A stretch of DNA of 64,000 nt from Eretmocerus hayati (GCA_029851415.1 CM056743.1:29586405-29650404); one strand, 5' to 3'; positions 20,401 to 32,647 are shown, counted from the first letter of the stretch. The notes: generated by a model not told the origin, from the sequence alone. Numbers and translations are program-made.

Positions 20401-22813
20401 GGTTTTGATGACTCTTTCTCTCCGATAATTTCAGTGGGTACAGGTACAAAATCAATGTTGTTGTCAGAAACCTCCAACTTCATTGTGGTAGTTGTGTTAG
20501 TATCTAGATTTAAAAATACTTTGTCACTCTCTATTATTTCTGGATCATTGTTCATTCTGCCATGAATTTTGGGAGCTATTGTAGTTGAGCTTTCATTGTT
20601 GCTATTTTGCATTTTCTCATCATCAACTCTATTTACATCTACATTACATGCAGTGGCACACAATGGCATACTTTCCTTGTTTGTAGAAGCTTTATTGACT
20701 TGCGTTCTTACTGAAGGTGAAGGTGGTTTTTTGGAGGAATTAATAGTTTGTTCCACCATATTTTCTGAATCTAAAATTCCTTGTGGATCAGTTGTCTCAC
20801 ATGTAGTATTGTTTTCTTTTGTTTCATCCTTTACGTAACTATCAACAACTACTGTTCTCTTCACATTTGGTAATTTCACCTCTAGGATAGCCGATTCTCT
20901 ATCATGGTTTGTAGACTCACCCAGATTGGATTTCTGAGGACGACAACTACTCAATGTGCTATCACCATCATCTTGCTTGGAAGAGTCATTGAAAATTAGT
21001 TCTTCAGATTCTTTTGTTTGTGCTGGTGGACAAGATGCTATCTCACTAATATTGCCTTTTCCATTTTCCAAACATTCCACCGATGTACAAGCCATAGATT
21101 TGTCAGACATACTACTCTCACCATTATTCAGATCATTATTACCTCTTCCATCTACTGTCAACTTTGCTTTTTTACTGTTATCACTCAATCCAGATGCATT
21201 GGCATCCTGGGCCCTTTTCAGTGATTGCTTCTCCAACTTTGTTTCACTTTTTGCAGTGTCAATGTTCTCATCTTTATTTGAAGTCTGGGAAATCTTGGGT
21301 GCATCTTCAGATGGTGGCGTTTTCTTCAAATTTTTTGATGGACTTTTGGACTTTAGGGTTTTTCCGGCTGTTCCACTTTTTCCCTCACTTTTGTGTTCAT
21401 ATTTTTCTTTACGTATTGCGGGGATCGGGACTTTATATGTCATTGTTGTTTCGGTGACTTCTCGGATTTTCGGCAAAATTGCTTTTTTACCCCCTATCTT
21501 ACTTGAATCCAATATCGTTTTCACATTTCTAGCCCAATCTTGCGGGTTAATTACAACGTTTGTCTGTATATTTGGCACAGGATTGACGGACAAATGTTGC
21601 ACACTTTCAACAGTTTGAAATTGATTTGACTGCAATGCTCTTACGAAAATCATTGGACTTTGTTGTGCATTATTCAAAATAATAGGATTTGCAGGATTGG
21701 GATGATTATTGAAAATGATACTTGGAGTTAGGGATTGCATAGGTGTGACAATTGGCATTACTTTTCCACTAGAGAATACCAGTGTACCTGCTGGAAGAGT
21801 GTTAATGTTTGTGATACTGCTAAATGAGTTGGTTTGCAGAGGTTGAGTTTTCCTTTTAACTGACTTGTGATTCTCTAAAAATTGAAGATTAAATCAATAT
21901 TCTACAATGCATCCTTCTGAGTTATGATTGTATGAATACACTCACTAATTTCTATTTTTGGTGGTTGTGCCTCTGTAAATTCGTGGCATTCAGTTATATC
22001 TTCTGTAGATGTCAATGTTTTTTTCTTCACAGTAGCTTCACCTGACTTACAAACAGTATGGTTTTCCTGGTTCTCTACCGTGACACCTATATTATCATTC
22101 GAATGTTTATCCTGAGCAGCCTCTTTTGCAACAATATCCGCCTGAACATCATCTTTCTCAGCTGGCGCTGCTAGCACTTTCTTCTTTTTTTTACTCTTGT
22201 TAACTACAGCAGGAAATGTATGTTACAGTGTGATAGATGAATCAGGAATATCTGGAAAGAGTTTCCTACCTTTCTCATGGATATCAGTTTTAGATTCTGA
22301 TACAATATTAATTTTGTTAGACCACTTGAGTGGGGTAATCTTCTCCAAAGCAGGTTCTTCAGGAACTGTGATTCCAGCATTTTTCAAGAGTTCTGAGAGA
22401 AGGTCTGATCTAGCTATCAACTGTGTGACAAGTTTTTTCAGCCTCACGAGTTCTTCTTCTACGAAAGATCATAATAAATTGAATCTAATAGCATATCAAC
22501 TGGTTCAAAAGGGTTTTTCATGCTTACGCTGTGCATCTGTTGCTTGGGACCCAAACAATTCCTCAGTTCGATTCTGAAGATCTCTGATATGTTTTGCTGC
22601 ATGAATAAGTATATCAATCTTATTTCGCTTTCGTCCCTCCAAAAGTGGTGGCAACAAATCTGATAGATCTTTGAAGTAGACATTCATGCGGTTTCTTCTG
22701 TCTCGTTCCCATGATTTAGCATTGCTATAATATAGAATACAATTAGGTTGTGATGTACTACGAATCTAATATTTAAGTAGCTGGGAGACTCACAGCTTCT
22801 CTTTTCGAGGCAT
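13147..22813 (-). CDS. Giant bHLH transcription-factor-like protein, Q/N/S-rich, about 2,442 aa
   Basis: Deduced coding exons (minus): 22813-22794, 22724-22528, 22458-22270, 22203-21946, 21874-15474, 13511-13422 and 13320-13147. Phases agree at every join. Exons 1-2 encode MPRKEKL followed by a basic helix-loop-helix at about residues 8-60 (NAKSWERDRRNRMN, then LSDLLPPL...NKIDILIHAAKHI), so dimeric E-box binding in the nucleus is expected. A leucine-containing helix follows in exon 3. The 6.4-kb exon 5 is low-complexity, with degenerate 20-residue repeats at about 1140-1335 and polyglutamine of about 30 at 1683-1715. Length and N-terminal bHLH recall vertebrate USF3, but orthology is unproven. 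The end is uncertain: an earlier acceptor at 13328 would stop the protein immediately, at 2,385 residues. A trypsin-like or other catalytic domain was not seen. Confidence 0.82.
14962..15200. repeat. Region rich in TGCGCAC-type motifs flanking the family A repeat
   Basis: Several TTGCGCAC / GTGCGCAA motifs recur within 160 bp, immediately left of the family A copy at 15206. Short open frames on both strands here are a by-product of the repeats. It may be part of a longer version of the adjacent repeat. Confidence 0.4.
15206..15412. repeat. Dispersed repeat family A, copy 1
   Basis: About 207 bp starting TAGTACATTTCGATACAAGG. The core is palindromic: GGGCGTAAAACGTTTTATTC is mirrored by GAATAATAAGTTTTACGCCC, with GTGATGG / CCATCAC inside. 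It ends with TTTCGATAAACTGTG and GTGCGCAAAGTGCACTT motifs. Related copies lie at 38150, 46530, 51215 and 62700. It overlaps the 3' end of the big bHLH exon frame and sits mainly in the following intron. Confidence 0.85.
17395..17520 (-). repeat. CAG/CAA microsatellite encoding polyglutamine
   Basis: The plus strand reads as a TTG/CTG run of about 100 bp. On the coding strand this is mixed CAA/CAG for about 30 glutamines, inside exon 5 of the bHLH gene. The mixed codons should limit slippage somewhat, but the tract is likely length-polymorphic. Confidence 0.9.
18540..19140 (-). repeat. Degenerate 20-residue tandem repeats in the bHLH protein
   Basis: About ten consecutive units of roughly 20 residues can be aligned. 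Examples are YPKKTNEIPNSSYTEMNNLV, YNKRTNEIPGSSGVEVENGS and CSKKANENLNSSAHVPNNSL. The recurring pattern is aromatic/Cys-x-K-K-x-x-E-x-x-x-S followed by M/L-N-N. The array covers about residues 1140-1335 of the deduced protein. Confidence 0.75.
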
Positions 22814-24428
22814 AGTAAACTTATCTTCAAGTATAGAATGTCCTGTTCATTTTGAGCAATTTCACGACACAATCACCTCCCAGAAAGTTGATTTGGTCTT
22901 CATTTTTCGAATTTTACTGCTTGAACAGTTGTATGGAAGCTGAAATGTTCAGCCTTTGTTTTCTCCACTTGAACTTTGTCTTACTTGTCAGGGTGCTTGT
23001 CACTTTGTCAGTAAGAAAATGAATAACTTTTTGAGGTTGACAACTGGTGATCATCCAGGATCATCAGCAAAGTAAACTTTAAGCTTTCGGAAACTTTTCA
23101 GCTCTCCTCACACAACCAACTCAGCAATCATATTCTATTTCTTTCTTGCATAGCTGAGCTGTACAAAACATTGTGAACCATTGTGAACTGAGCTGCCAGA
23201 TCAGTCATCTTTCGAAGATAATAGTTGAGCCGAAGATGATGGAGCTTATATCATGTAGATGACTCTGATCTAGAGTATCTATATTTAAGATGACTCATTT
23301 TTTTCTGCTAATATCGAATACGACCGATCAAATTTCAGTAAATCTCAATTTGCTATCATCAGATTTGATTCAGCTAATGGAAAATCTAATATGATGATCG
23401 CAAATGATCAGGCATGACTCTCAGAAAAATATGTCCAGTACTATACATTCGCCTTGAATAGAATATTATACGAAAATATGTTGAATAACGGCATATGTGG
23501 GTGATTATGAGATAACTTGGGGAGAGTTGCAGGTCCACATTTTCGCTCAGACAGCGCGAAGCTGCACGGTCATCTCCATGAGTTTTGCTCAGTTGCCATC
23601 AGTTGCTCAGCTGTGCTCAGCTGAGCTCAGTAACTCGCGCAATTGATTCCATTCACGAGGATAATATATCCCATTCCTGAATTCGTCATTTAACTTATCA
23701 TCAGCAGTGACGTGCGGGGATGCCGTCGCCATGAAGAATACCCATTAGTTTGATTTACTGCTGAAAATTCGATGATGCTGATGCATGAGTAAAGTTTGAG
23801 TTTGTCGATGACTACATAGTGCAATTGTTTTGACAGACAAGGCCTGAGTGGCTCAGCATAGCTATAGTGTGTCGCGCGCATAATTTCGCGGTAATTGCAG
23901 ACAGTACTTAGCTGATAATGAGTGCATGTCTGAGTCTGGCATTTACAAGACCGTGACGTTGTGCATTCGCGGCGATCAATTAGCCAGGAAATTCGGCTAA
24001 ACTTGACCCGGACAACAAGTCACAACATCAATTGCGGCGACTGGGTGGTGGGTGGAGCTGACAAGTCGTATAGAGGATCGTTTACAAGCTGAAAAAAAAA
24101 TTGGACAGACCTTGTGTGTATTCTTTTATTATTGTACTGATCATAATCTCACGACATGTACTGCGACGCAAATGCTGAGGATACCGACTTACTGTGATTC
24201 TGGCCAACCGCTGATGCAACTTTGACATTTGAGGTTAGTTCGTGCCTAATCTGTCCTTTTGTGATATGTAAAACGTAAATATTTACGTTAGTGCGAAGGC
24301 GTTGAATGGATTAGCAAGTGTATTGGTAGTACTAGTAGTCAAAGTTATGATTTGTAGAGATCTTGATTGATTGAGATGTGTTTCTAGGTGGTGTGTAATC
24401 ATCCAGCTGATAAGGAAAACATATCAAA
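22814..24428. promoter_or_regulatory. Divergent intergenic region between bHLH gene and CERT
   Basis: About 1.6 kb separates the two start codons, which face away from each other, so both promoters and 5' UTRs must lie here. The only structure recognised is a group of four E-boxes at 23590-23623. No TATA box was assigned. The frame at 23690-23881 (minus) has no support as a gene. Confidence 0.6.
23590..23623. promoter_or_regulatory. Cluster of four E-boxes, CAGTTG x2 and CAGCTG x2
   Basis: CAGTTG starts at 23590 and 23600, and CAGCTG at 23608 and 23618. Within each pair the spacing is exactly 10 bp, one helical turn. CANNTG is the binding class of bHLH dimers, and the neighbouring minus-strand gene encodes a bHLH protein. 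Function is inferred. Confidence 0.5.
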
Positions 24429-27400
24429 ATGACTGATGAACCGGAGCCTACTCATCATCAAAGCAATGAATTGATAGATTATAGAGATAGAACTGATGAA
24501 GATGAGAGTTCGGATGGTGTACTTGTACCTGAATTACAAGGGACACTGTCAAAATGGACCAACTATATTCATGGTTGGCAAACTCGTTTCATTGTACTCA
24601 AAGATGGAACGTTGTCCTATTATAAATCAGAGCAAGATAGTGGGTTTGGTTGCCGAGGCTCCATAAGCTTGTACAAAGCTGATATCAAGGTAGATGCATT
24701 GAACTTTAATGTGGTCTAGTTTGATTAGGACGATTTTTTAAACTAATCTTATCACTCTCACTTCAGGCCCATGAATTTGACGAGTGCCGGTTCGATGTAT
24801 CTGTAAATGAATCTCTTGTGTGGTATCTAAGAGCAAATGATCCAGAAGAGAGATTACGCTGGGTTGATGTCTTGAAATCATACAAGGTAACTTTTCACCG
24901 TTATTGCCTATAAAATTCATCATCTGTCAAAACAATAGCTCATCTAAACTGTGCCTACCTAATACAAAAATTGAACCCTCTTGGGAAAGTAAGGATTAAT
25001 GCAACCGAGCCCTTACAGTCTCTCCTTTAGGAGAATTCAATACTTTGTCATCAATTTTGTACTTTTAACACATACATTTCTATCAATATCTGTTGTCAAT
25101 GAGTTGACAACTAAAATCTGCTCATGGTATTAACATAGGAAAAAACATGAGAAAGTTTCTGTCAAACTGAAAAGTCCCATACACTTCAATTATGTTTGAT
25201 TTAAATGATGAAAAAATGTGAGTACGGCCTGATCATATACATTAGCTATTAAATTCTGTAGCACTGAATCTGAAACTTCATCATGTCTCACTTATAAGGG
25301 TTGAACAAATCATGGTAACTAATCTAACTGCTAAATTTATTCATTCTATTTGTTCTCTAAAACCCAATAATACATGTTTCTTTTTACCTATCAATGAGAT
25401 GAGCAAACTTTAATTGTGATTCTGATACTTGTCTCATGCAATTTGTGTCCATGAGTTGGCTTTTTGATTTCCCATTTGAGTTAATATTTGTAAAATCACT
25501 CGAATTTTAGCCAATTGCTAAGACATTCGTTCCTTGTTCTTTTATTTTGTCAATCAACTTGAGCGTTTAAAACTCAAATTCCGCAAATTATTTCAACTTT
25601 GTTTGTCCTTAAAGATCCAATGTGAGCCGCAAAAGGATTTATGAAAAAAGATCAAGCCAGTGAGATACTGTGTAATCCATTACATAATACAGGCTCACAT
25701 TTTCGTCGAGTCTGGAACAACCTCGATATGCGCTGTTATCGGTCTTATCTGCTAGAGGAATACCGTTGTAATCAACACGTGTCATAAACTAAGAGGCGTT
25801 CGTTTGAGCACCAGGCATCAATACACATGAAGTATCGATCGGTTTTTTGCCTCATTTTTTCGTGTATCAGTCAAACTTGATCTCACGTGCAACAAGTAGA
25901 GTGCATTCTTGAACAAAACTCGTATATAAATCGATTCTATGGAGGATACTTATTAAAAATAATACATCGTGATATTGAAAACTTATGCATACGATATCAA
26001 CGCAGTTTAAAACTTATTTCAATGAATGCTTGCGTGAGTTGACTAATTAGCGCGTCTCAACTGAAATTGTTCTTTGAAAACATACGATGCTATTCACATC
26101 AAATTACTTTAGTTTTGACGCTCTTATTGGCTTGTTTGGTTATTGTTGTACTCAAAAAGCAAAGTGTATTTGAGCAAGTAATTGAGAATTGAGAGCCCGA
26201 ATCGCTGTAGTGAGTTATTACTGGATAATTTTCTCATTGAATTCGAGTATGCTGGCAATTGAAACATCTGCTTATACAAAGGCCGATCAATTGCACGCAT
26301 GACACGTTGCCACGGATGACTTCCCTCCTGTCGTTTACAAAGAAACTATTCGCGTAAATTCCAACACTCGATGTGTCACTACTACAGTCTTCTGTTTTTT
26401 TTCCTTCTGTAAGCTACTTTTTCTAACTTCTCATCACTCACAAGTTTTCTTTTACATATTTTGTACCCTTCTTGCAGTCCGTGCTTCAAAATTATCGAAT
26501 TCGGAGGTTTAAGAATGTATATCATCGGTATTATGTCTCGATGCGCAGATACAACAAGAATTTCATGTGAACAGAGTCAATAAAAATTCCGAACACCGAA
26601 ATTTTGATATTATAGCTGAAATAAGGAGCTCGGGTGCCAACCGGATCTTTCCAATTCCAAAACTATTTGAAATCGTCAATGCAAGCAACCCTCATTCACC
26701 CAACCTCACATTAATGTAAACAAACAACAAATAGATTTAATATCTCATTAATAAATATTAAATTATCAATTTTTCACAGGCTGAATCAGGCTACGGAAGC
26801 GAAAACAGCCTAAAACGTCACGGTAGTGCAATATCTCTAGCATCAGCAACAGCCGCTGGCGGCTGCAACAACGGCGTCGATAGGCAATCGCAAGCATCAA
26901 CCTCAGCTCTAGGTGGTCTACGTGAAAAACTTTCCGAACTCGACACGTATCGAGATCTTTTAGCCCAACAGCTTGATACTTTACAAAGTTATTTCGATGA
27001 GTGTGCTTCAAAAGATCCAGATGCCGAAAAGCAAGCACTTGATTTCAAAGGCGAAGCCATAAGCTTTCGAGCAACGAGCGATGGTGTGCTTGCGACTTTA
27101 CAGCATTGCGCTGAATTAATGCTTCAAAGGGAAGACGCTTGGCGACGCAAGTGTGATCGGGAAAGTGAACGAAGGAGAAGGTTACTAGAAGCTTATAGAG
27201 CTTTAAAAGAACAACTTGGAGGTGTTGTTGCAAAACCAAGACTTGTTATACACGGTGGACCTGATTACGAGGTGAGCACAAGTTAAATTGATCCTATACG
27301 AGAAATTTAAATTTCCCGCGCTGAGTGCGCAAGCTCTATAGACGCGCATTGTATCGACCACTTTATGTACAAAGTGGCGAGGAGCTTTCAGTACACTTGT

Positions 27401-30400
27401 TGATTTCGAACAGTGAAGGTATAACGTTTTTACGGCTTGATGGAGATTACTTCTTTCGAGAAGCTTGTGAGGTATTATGAATAATTTTTTTATATTGAGA
27501 TCGCTAACCCGGTGAGAGATATCCAATTTTATCGGTTATCTTGTGCGGTGGGCGTGTATATTCGATATCTTGTATTGTCGATGTTAATCTCACTTTACAG
27601 CTGATAAAAACTCTTTTGGTGGGGTTATTGTCGAAAATGTAGGTATTTCAAACGAAAGAATTCTCTCGTAGTTTCCTTAGTATGAGATTCTCCAAAATAT
27701 AGGAGACAGCTATCTTTCCCACGGAGATTGTCTTCGCTGAAATGAGGAAACCAATAGTATGTATCAACCTGTTTGAAATTTTCTTGGCTATAGCAAGAAG
27801 TTACTTCTTGACGCGCGAGTGTATACCTCACCCAGCCTGTTGCATCGTTGTTTCTCGAGTCAACGATCGCGCTTGCATCATATTTTCGCATCGTTCAGTA
27901 ACTCAGTCGGTCAGTCGACAACAATAATTCATAGCGCGCTCGATCAACTTTTCGGATGCTATCGTTAAACCTTCTTTTCTCGCATTATTACATTCGCTGA
28001 TAATTTTTTTGTCTTATCAATGTAATTGTGGCAATCGTGGTACACGAGTGCCAGTCTTGTAAAATTTCAAGTGTGAGTTGTAATTTTTCTATCTCTTATT
28101 TTTTGACGCATCTGACTATTTAGATGCAATGCTTTGTGTGATTGTGATTCTTCTCAAATTAAAAAACTAAAGAAATTTGAAATCCTCACCAAAAAAGTGA
28201 AGTAATTCGAAGTAGTTTGGTATCTCACTATACTCTGAATATATGTTAGCTCCAATTTATTTTTAGGAAAATGTATCATATTCAGTAACTATCTGGAATC
28301 ATTTGAATTTCTGTCTTTCATACAGATCAACACGAATCATGAGAATACTATTACTGGGTGTAGCCACTCCTAATGTGAATCATTTCGAAAATTTCTACAT
28401 CTCCATCACGACTGAACATTGAAAAAATTATGGTAATCGATCAATTCAAGGTTCCAACTTTCTTCTGATCACCTCATGGCATCAACACCGTGGCGTATAA
28501 TAGACGTAACAACTCATTTTGACTTTTCGAAATAGTAGCACGCGATGGGAATTCCAATAAACGTACGCTGGGCGGCCGCAACATATGATCTAAGGCCCCT
28601 TTCACGTGACATTCTAACTTTGTAAGTTACAAAGTTGGGAATTGCCGCAATAAAAAATTTTGTACTCAACGCAACGCAAATTTTTTATTGCGGCAATTCC
28701 CAACTTTGTAACTTACAAAGTTAGAATGTCACGTGAAAGGGGCCTAACCCATCATGCTTATTGCGTGCGCTATAAGTGTAAGCATCTGCTGGAGCCACAT
28801 CGTCTGCACTTTCGAATTATGTTTCCAGTCGCGCGCGGTCAGTCGGTCGATGAGTTCATTCTTTCACACATGATACGTGTAACTCTATCGTTACGTGGCT
28901 CTCACATAATTTTAGAGAGAGAGAGTCAATTTTTGCAATTTAAAACTAGATAATTATATGAAAAGATTGAAAAATAATAATGTGCCTGTTACTAAAAAAG
29001 TATAATTTTTTGCCTGTAAAAAAGGAGGGACCTCACAGTGCCCTTTGCGATGAAGAGTTTTACGACGCTATGGAGACCGGACTCGACAAAATCGACGAGG
29101 ATAATCAAATAAAGGACCGTTTGAAGCAAAAATCTGCTGCTATACCATCGGCACCAAGTACACCAGCTATAAAGCACAGACTCTGGCCTGAGGTATGACA
29201 AAAATTTCAAATAGTAATTACTGCGATTCTCAATTGTAATGTGTATGAATAGACGACTATTCAAGTCGAGTTGTTTTTTATTAGTCATCGGTTGTGGGTA
29301 GTGTCTCGCATCATATCAAGATTCATTTCTGTAATTCGAGCAATAGCATGATCATGTGGGCTTGTGATTAACGCATTCTGTGACTCATTATCTCATAATA
29401 GACGTGGGCACGATTGTTGATTGACGAAGTTATTGAGAGGAGTGTTCTGTTTTTAAAATTCCGGAAAGAAACACGTGTGACCGCGATTGACAACAGAAGC
29501 TTTTTTGTCTAAATATGATTCATAGCTTTTGCGTTTTTATCTTTCCATTCTCGATTGTAAAACTACAATTTGCGATAAAGTCTCTAGTCTCGGTTGTTTA
29601 TTCTCCATGTACAGAATTTTGTTTCAATACGTAAAGTTAGATGGATTCCAAGTATTGAATTTTCATACAATATTCTCGAAATCTCAGAATGTACTCATAA
29701 TGACATTTGAAAGTGTTTAAAATCAACCATTTTTGAGAAGTTATCAAGTTGCTAAAAGAGTTGATGCATAAAATTTCATACCTGGTAATAAAAATGTTCT
29801 ATTTATATTCACAGATAGACAGGATAACGTTGGAGCAGTTGCACTACGCTCGTTTAGAAGTCGGTACTGGTAGCTGGCAATTGTTTGCCGAAGATGGAGA
29901 CATGCGAATGTATAGACGAGAGGAGGAGGCCGATGGCTTAGTAGTTGATCCTTTGAAAGCATGTCACGTCGTTAAAGGTGTAACTGGCCATGAAGTTTGT
30001 AAAATATTCTTTAGTCCAGAGTACCGTAGCGGTTGGGAAGCTACTCTAGAAGACATGACAGTAGTGGAAAATATATCAAACGATACTCTAGTTTTTCTAC
30101 AAACTCACAAACGGATTTGGCCTGCAAGTCAAAGAGATGCTTTATTTTGGTCGCACATACGAAAAGTACCTGATGAACAAGATGTAGAGGCACAAGATTT
30201 GTGGATCGTTTGTAATCAGAGTACGGAACATCCAGAATATCCGGTAAGATGTTATTCTACGTATTTGTAACATGATTTTCCTGAGAGGAGCCGACGACTC
30301 AAGATTCGAAGATCATTTCATGATGTCTAAACGTAAATTTTTTCAGGCTAACACTGGTAAATGTGTAAGAATTTATTTGACAGTCTGCCTTGTTTGTCAA

Positions 30401-30679
30401 ACACTGGTGAATCCTCCTAAAGAGAATGAGGAAATCAATAGGGAGGATATCACTTGCAAAATAACTTATTGCTCAGTTGGTAAGTTCTTTCATCTTGAAC
30501 TTTTGATCGTTTGGAAAAGAACATGAAATAACACAAAGAATTGATTCACAGTGAATCCCGGTGGTTGGGCTCCGGCAGCTGTACTGCGGGCAGTGTACAA
30601 GAGAGAATATCCAAAATTTTTAAAACGCTTCACTAACTTTTGTATTGACCAATGTAAAGATAAACCTATAGAATTTTGA
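24429..30679 (+). CDS. cert: Ceramide transfer protein CERT (PH-FFAT-START), 576 aa
   Basis: Seven coding exons: 24429-24689, 24767-24886, 26780-27271, 29025-29192, 29815-30243, 30347-30479 and 30552-30679. Phases are consistent throughout. CERT carries ceramide from ER to trans-Golgi for sphingomyelin synthesis. The PH domain (about residues 35-127, [21 protein letters not shown]...) binds Golgi PI4P. A serine-rich stretch ([14 protein letters not shown]) after it resembles the regulatory serine repeat, and a coiled-coil region covers about 165-270. EFYDAME at about 302-308 is an FFAT motif for the ER protein VAP. The START domain (about 350-570) ends with [23 protein letters not shown]. The length is close to human CERT (598/624 aa). 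The start of exon 4 could be 3 bp further right (29028). An AATAAA lies at 31168-31173. Confidence 0.95.
26478..26584 (+). other. Possible alternative terminal exon of CERT (PH-only isoform)
   Basis: In CERT intron 2, a strong acceptor CCCTTCTTGCAG|TCC begins a 31-codon frame (26478-26570). It is in phase with exon 2 and ends in TGA. AATAAA follows at 26579-26584. If spliced, it would yield a protein of about 157 residues with the PH domain only. Splicing and use of the signal are not demonstrated. Confidence 0.35.
28591..28747. mobile_element. Perfect-palindrome MITE, PIF/Harbinger-like, with TAA target duplication
   Basis: The element 28594-28744 is 151 bp, with two 67-bp arms that are perfectly complementary around a 17-bp loop. 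The ends are GGCCCCTTTCACGTGACA. It is flanked by TAA on both sides (28591-28593 and 28745-28747). Three-base TWA duplications and GGCCC-TTTCAC ends are typical of PIF/Harbinger elements. Perfect arms suggest a recent insertion. It sits in CERT intron 3. Confidence 0.88.
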
Positions 30680-31278
30680 ATACTCCTTCTCTAACTTGTT
30701 AACTCTCCAAAACAACTGTGGAACGTAGATGTTCATTGCAAGATGTATGTACATTACATGGACTCGTAAATTTTTGTGCTTTCCATCTCATTCATACCAG
30801 TAACTATCTCTAAGTTGATCATGATTTAGAGAGTAATGTTGAATCATGTCCATCCTATAGCGAGATAGAACACCTAGAAATGATATTTGACCTAATCTGA
30901 AATTTTGAATGGCAGCCTTGCCAATTGTGTAAATATGCAGATATGTGCAAAGTACTAAGTTCTTGACTGTTGCAAACTTTTTAATGTAAAATATCAGGGT
31001 GGGCGTCCAGTTGTACAAATTTTTTGATTAATGATAATATGCACTATGTGTATCTATTGTTACACTTTGCCATACAAATTGTACTGTAACATATTACGAA
31101 TTGATTAGTTATTTTTATTTATATAAAAAATGTATATCTATGTGAGCAGATCGGAAATATGGAACATAATAAAGACTGTTAGCATATTGCTTACTTTTAC
31201 ATACTGAGATTAATTATACTCTTAAAATTACAAGTATTTACATGATTATATTTACAAAAGTGTGGACCCAGAATTTTG
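30680..31278. other. Convergent 3' region between CERT and GAS41
   Basis: The CERT 3' UTR runs rightwards to the AATAAA at 31168-31173, and the GAS41 3' UTR must run leftwards from 31279, so transcripts may overlap. No other gene was recognised here. Confidence 0.6.
31168..31173 (+). terminator. AATAAA polyadenylation signal, probably CERT
   Basis: This canonical hexamer is about 490 bp after the CERT stop, within the AT-rich convergent region. Confidence 0.6.
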
Positions 31279-32193
31279 TCACGTCATAGATAATGTACTC
31301 TGACTTTTGGAGAGCTTGGCTATTTCTTCCTTGTACTTGGCAATCTTTTCTTTAGCCTCTTTTAATTTTTCTTTGTATTCTGAAACTTCGGCCTTAATTT
31401 TTGTCTTTGCCTCGAGTATAGCTTTGAGTGCTTGCTCTTTTCTTGCCTCAACTGAAAATAATAGTTCGATGAAATTCAATAATACTTGGGGGTGCAAAAC
31501 AAAATGCATCGAATACTCACTGTCAGTTTCATGCTTATAAACTTCATTTGTGAGTGGTTTGGCAGAGTTGAGTAGATGTTGCATCAAAGCTGTCGGATCT
31601 TGGAAGATAATCTCATCATAAAACTCTGCAACTAGATGATTTCTCCCAGAACTGACTTCAGGCGTTGTTTGGAACAATTTTAGGACATGATAGAGAGTGA
31701 CCTATAACATGAATGGTCATAAGACTATGAAATTATTCAAGATACATTGGCTTGATCCAAACGACTTACAGCCCGTTCATTGGGATCGTGGAAGTAGATT
31801 TTGATAACGATCTCAAACTCTCCCCATCCCGTTTCTGTTAACTCATAGGGAGGTTTGGTTACAATTCGATTGGGATTGTTATAGCTCTCATGCAGTTTAA
31901 AATGTATTTTCTTCACATAAGAAGACATATCTTCATTAAGATAAGGTTTGACATAAACAGTCCATTGATGAGTGTGTCCATCCTCTTCTCTCCGTTTACC
32001 AAAATGTTTGGCAATATTTCCATAAACTATTGGTTTCACAATGGTCAATCCCTGAATGAAGAAAGATGGAAAGTTCACGTATTTAGCTTTTTAATTTGAA
32101 ACACTAATTAGTTAGCATTTATAACATTTGAAATCTAACCTTTATTCGGCCTCCAGAATCAGGACCGAATTCGTTGATAACACTAGATGCCAT
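31279..32193 (-). CDS. Gas41: YEATS domain protein GAS41 (YEATS4), 229 aa
   Basis: Four exons on the minus strand: 32193-32140, 32051-31770, 31701-31521 and 31451-31279. Phases fit at every join. GAS41 is a subunit of the SRCAP/TIP60 chromatin complexes and reads acylated histone H3 through its YEATS fold. That fold covers about residues 17-155 here, starting [14 protein letters not shown] and containing [12 protein letters not shown]. The acyl-lysine pocket residues are visible in HESY (H72, S74, Y75) and GWGEFE (W94). The C-terminus (about 170-229) is a lysine/glutamate coiled coil. Length matches human YEATS4 (227 aa). The third intron (31520-31452) is only 69 bp and open in frame, so intron retention would still give an open protein. 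Confidence 0.95.
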
Positions 32194-32647
32194 TTTTTCT
32201 GACTACGCAATAAGTACAATATTGATTCTTTTCTGAGCGGGGAATGGGTTTATTTATACCATAAAAGTGCTTTTTACTGTATTAAAAACTGATGAAGACT
32301 GGATGCAGCCCTCTCCAATCTTCGTGTATTTACTTTCGTATTACTAACCTAACCTCAAGGTGTCACATGCAGACGATATTTTATCGCAGTCGATGCGAAA
32401 CGTGCGATGCATTTGTCAGATTTGCGAAACACGCTGTTCTTCCAAATAGTAAATAGACTCTTTTTACATTTAAAAAATCATGGAAATATGACAATGAGTA
32501 AGACCTCATGAGTGTAAATGTGAACTGGAGGCTGTAATACACGATTTACTTAAGAGTTGAGATTGCATGAGACGAGGGACAGTTGATCACATTTGATCGA
32601 AGTGTTTTGCTGGATACAGGACGTATACCTGAAATTATTTTCAAAAA
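32194..32647. promoter_or_regulatory. Bidirectional promoter region of GAS41 and FTSJ1
   Basis: The two start codons are 455 bp apart and face away from each other, so both promoters share this interval. No TATA box was recognised, as is usual for such housekeeping genes. Confidence 0.6.

Noticed and set aside
20956..21618. 220-codon plus-strand frame
   Set aside because: It lies entirely antisense to exon 5 of the bHLH gene and has a composition explained by that reading frame.
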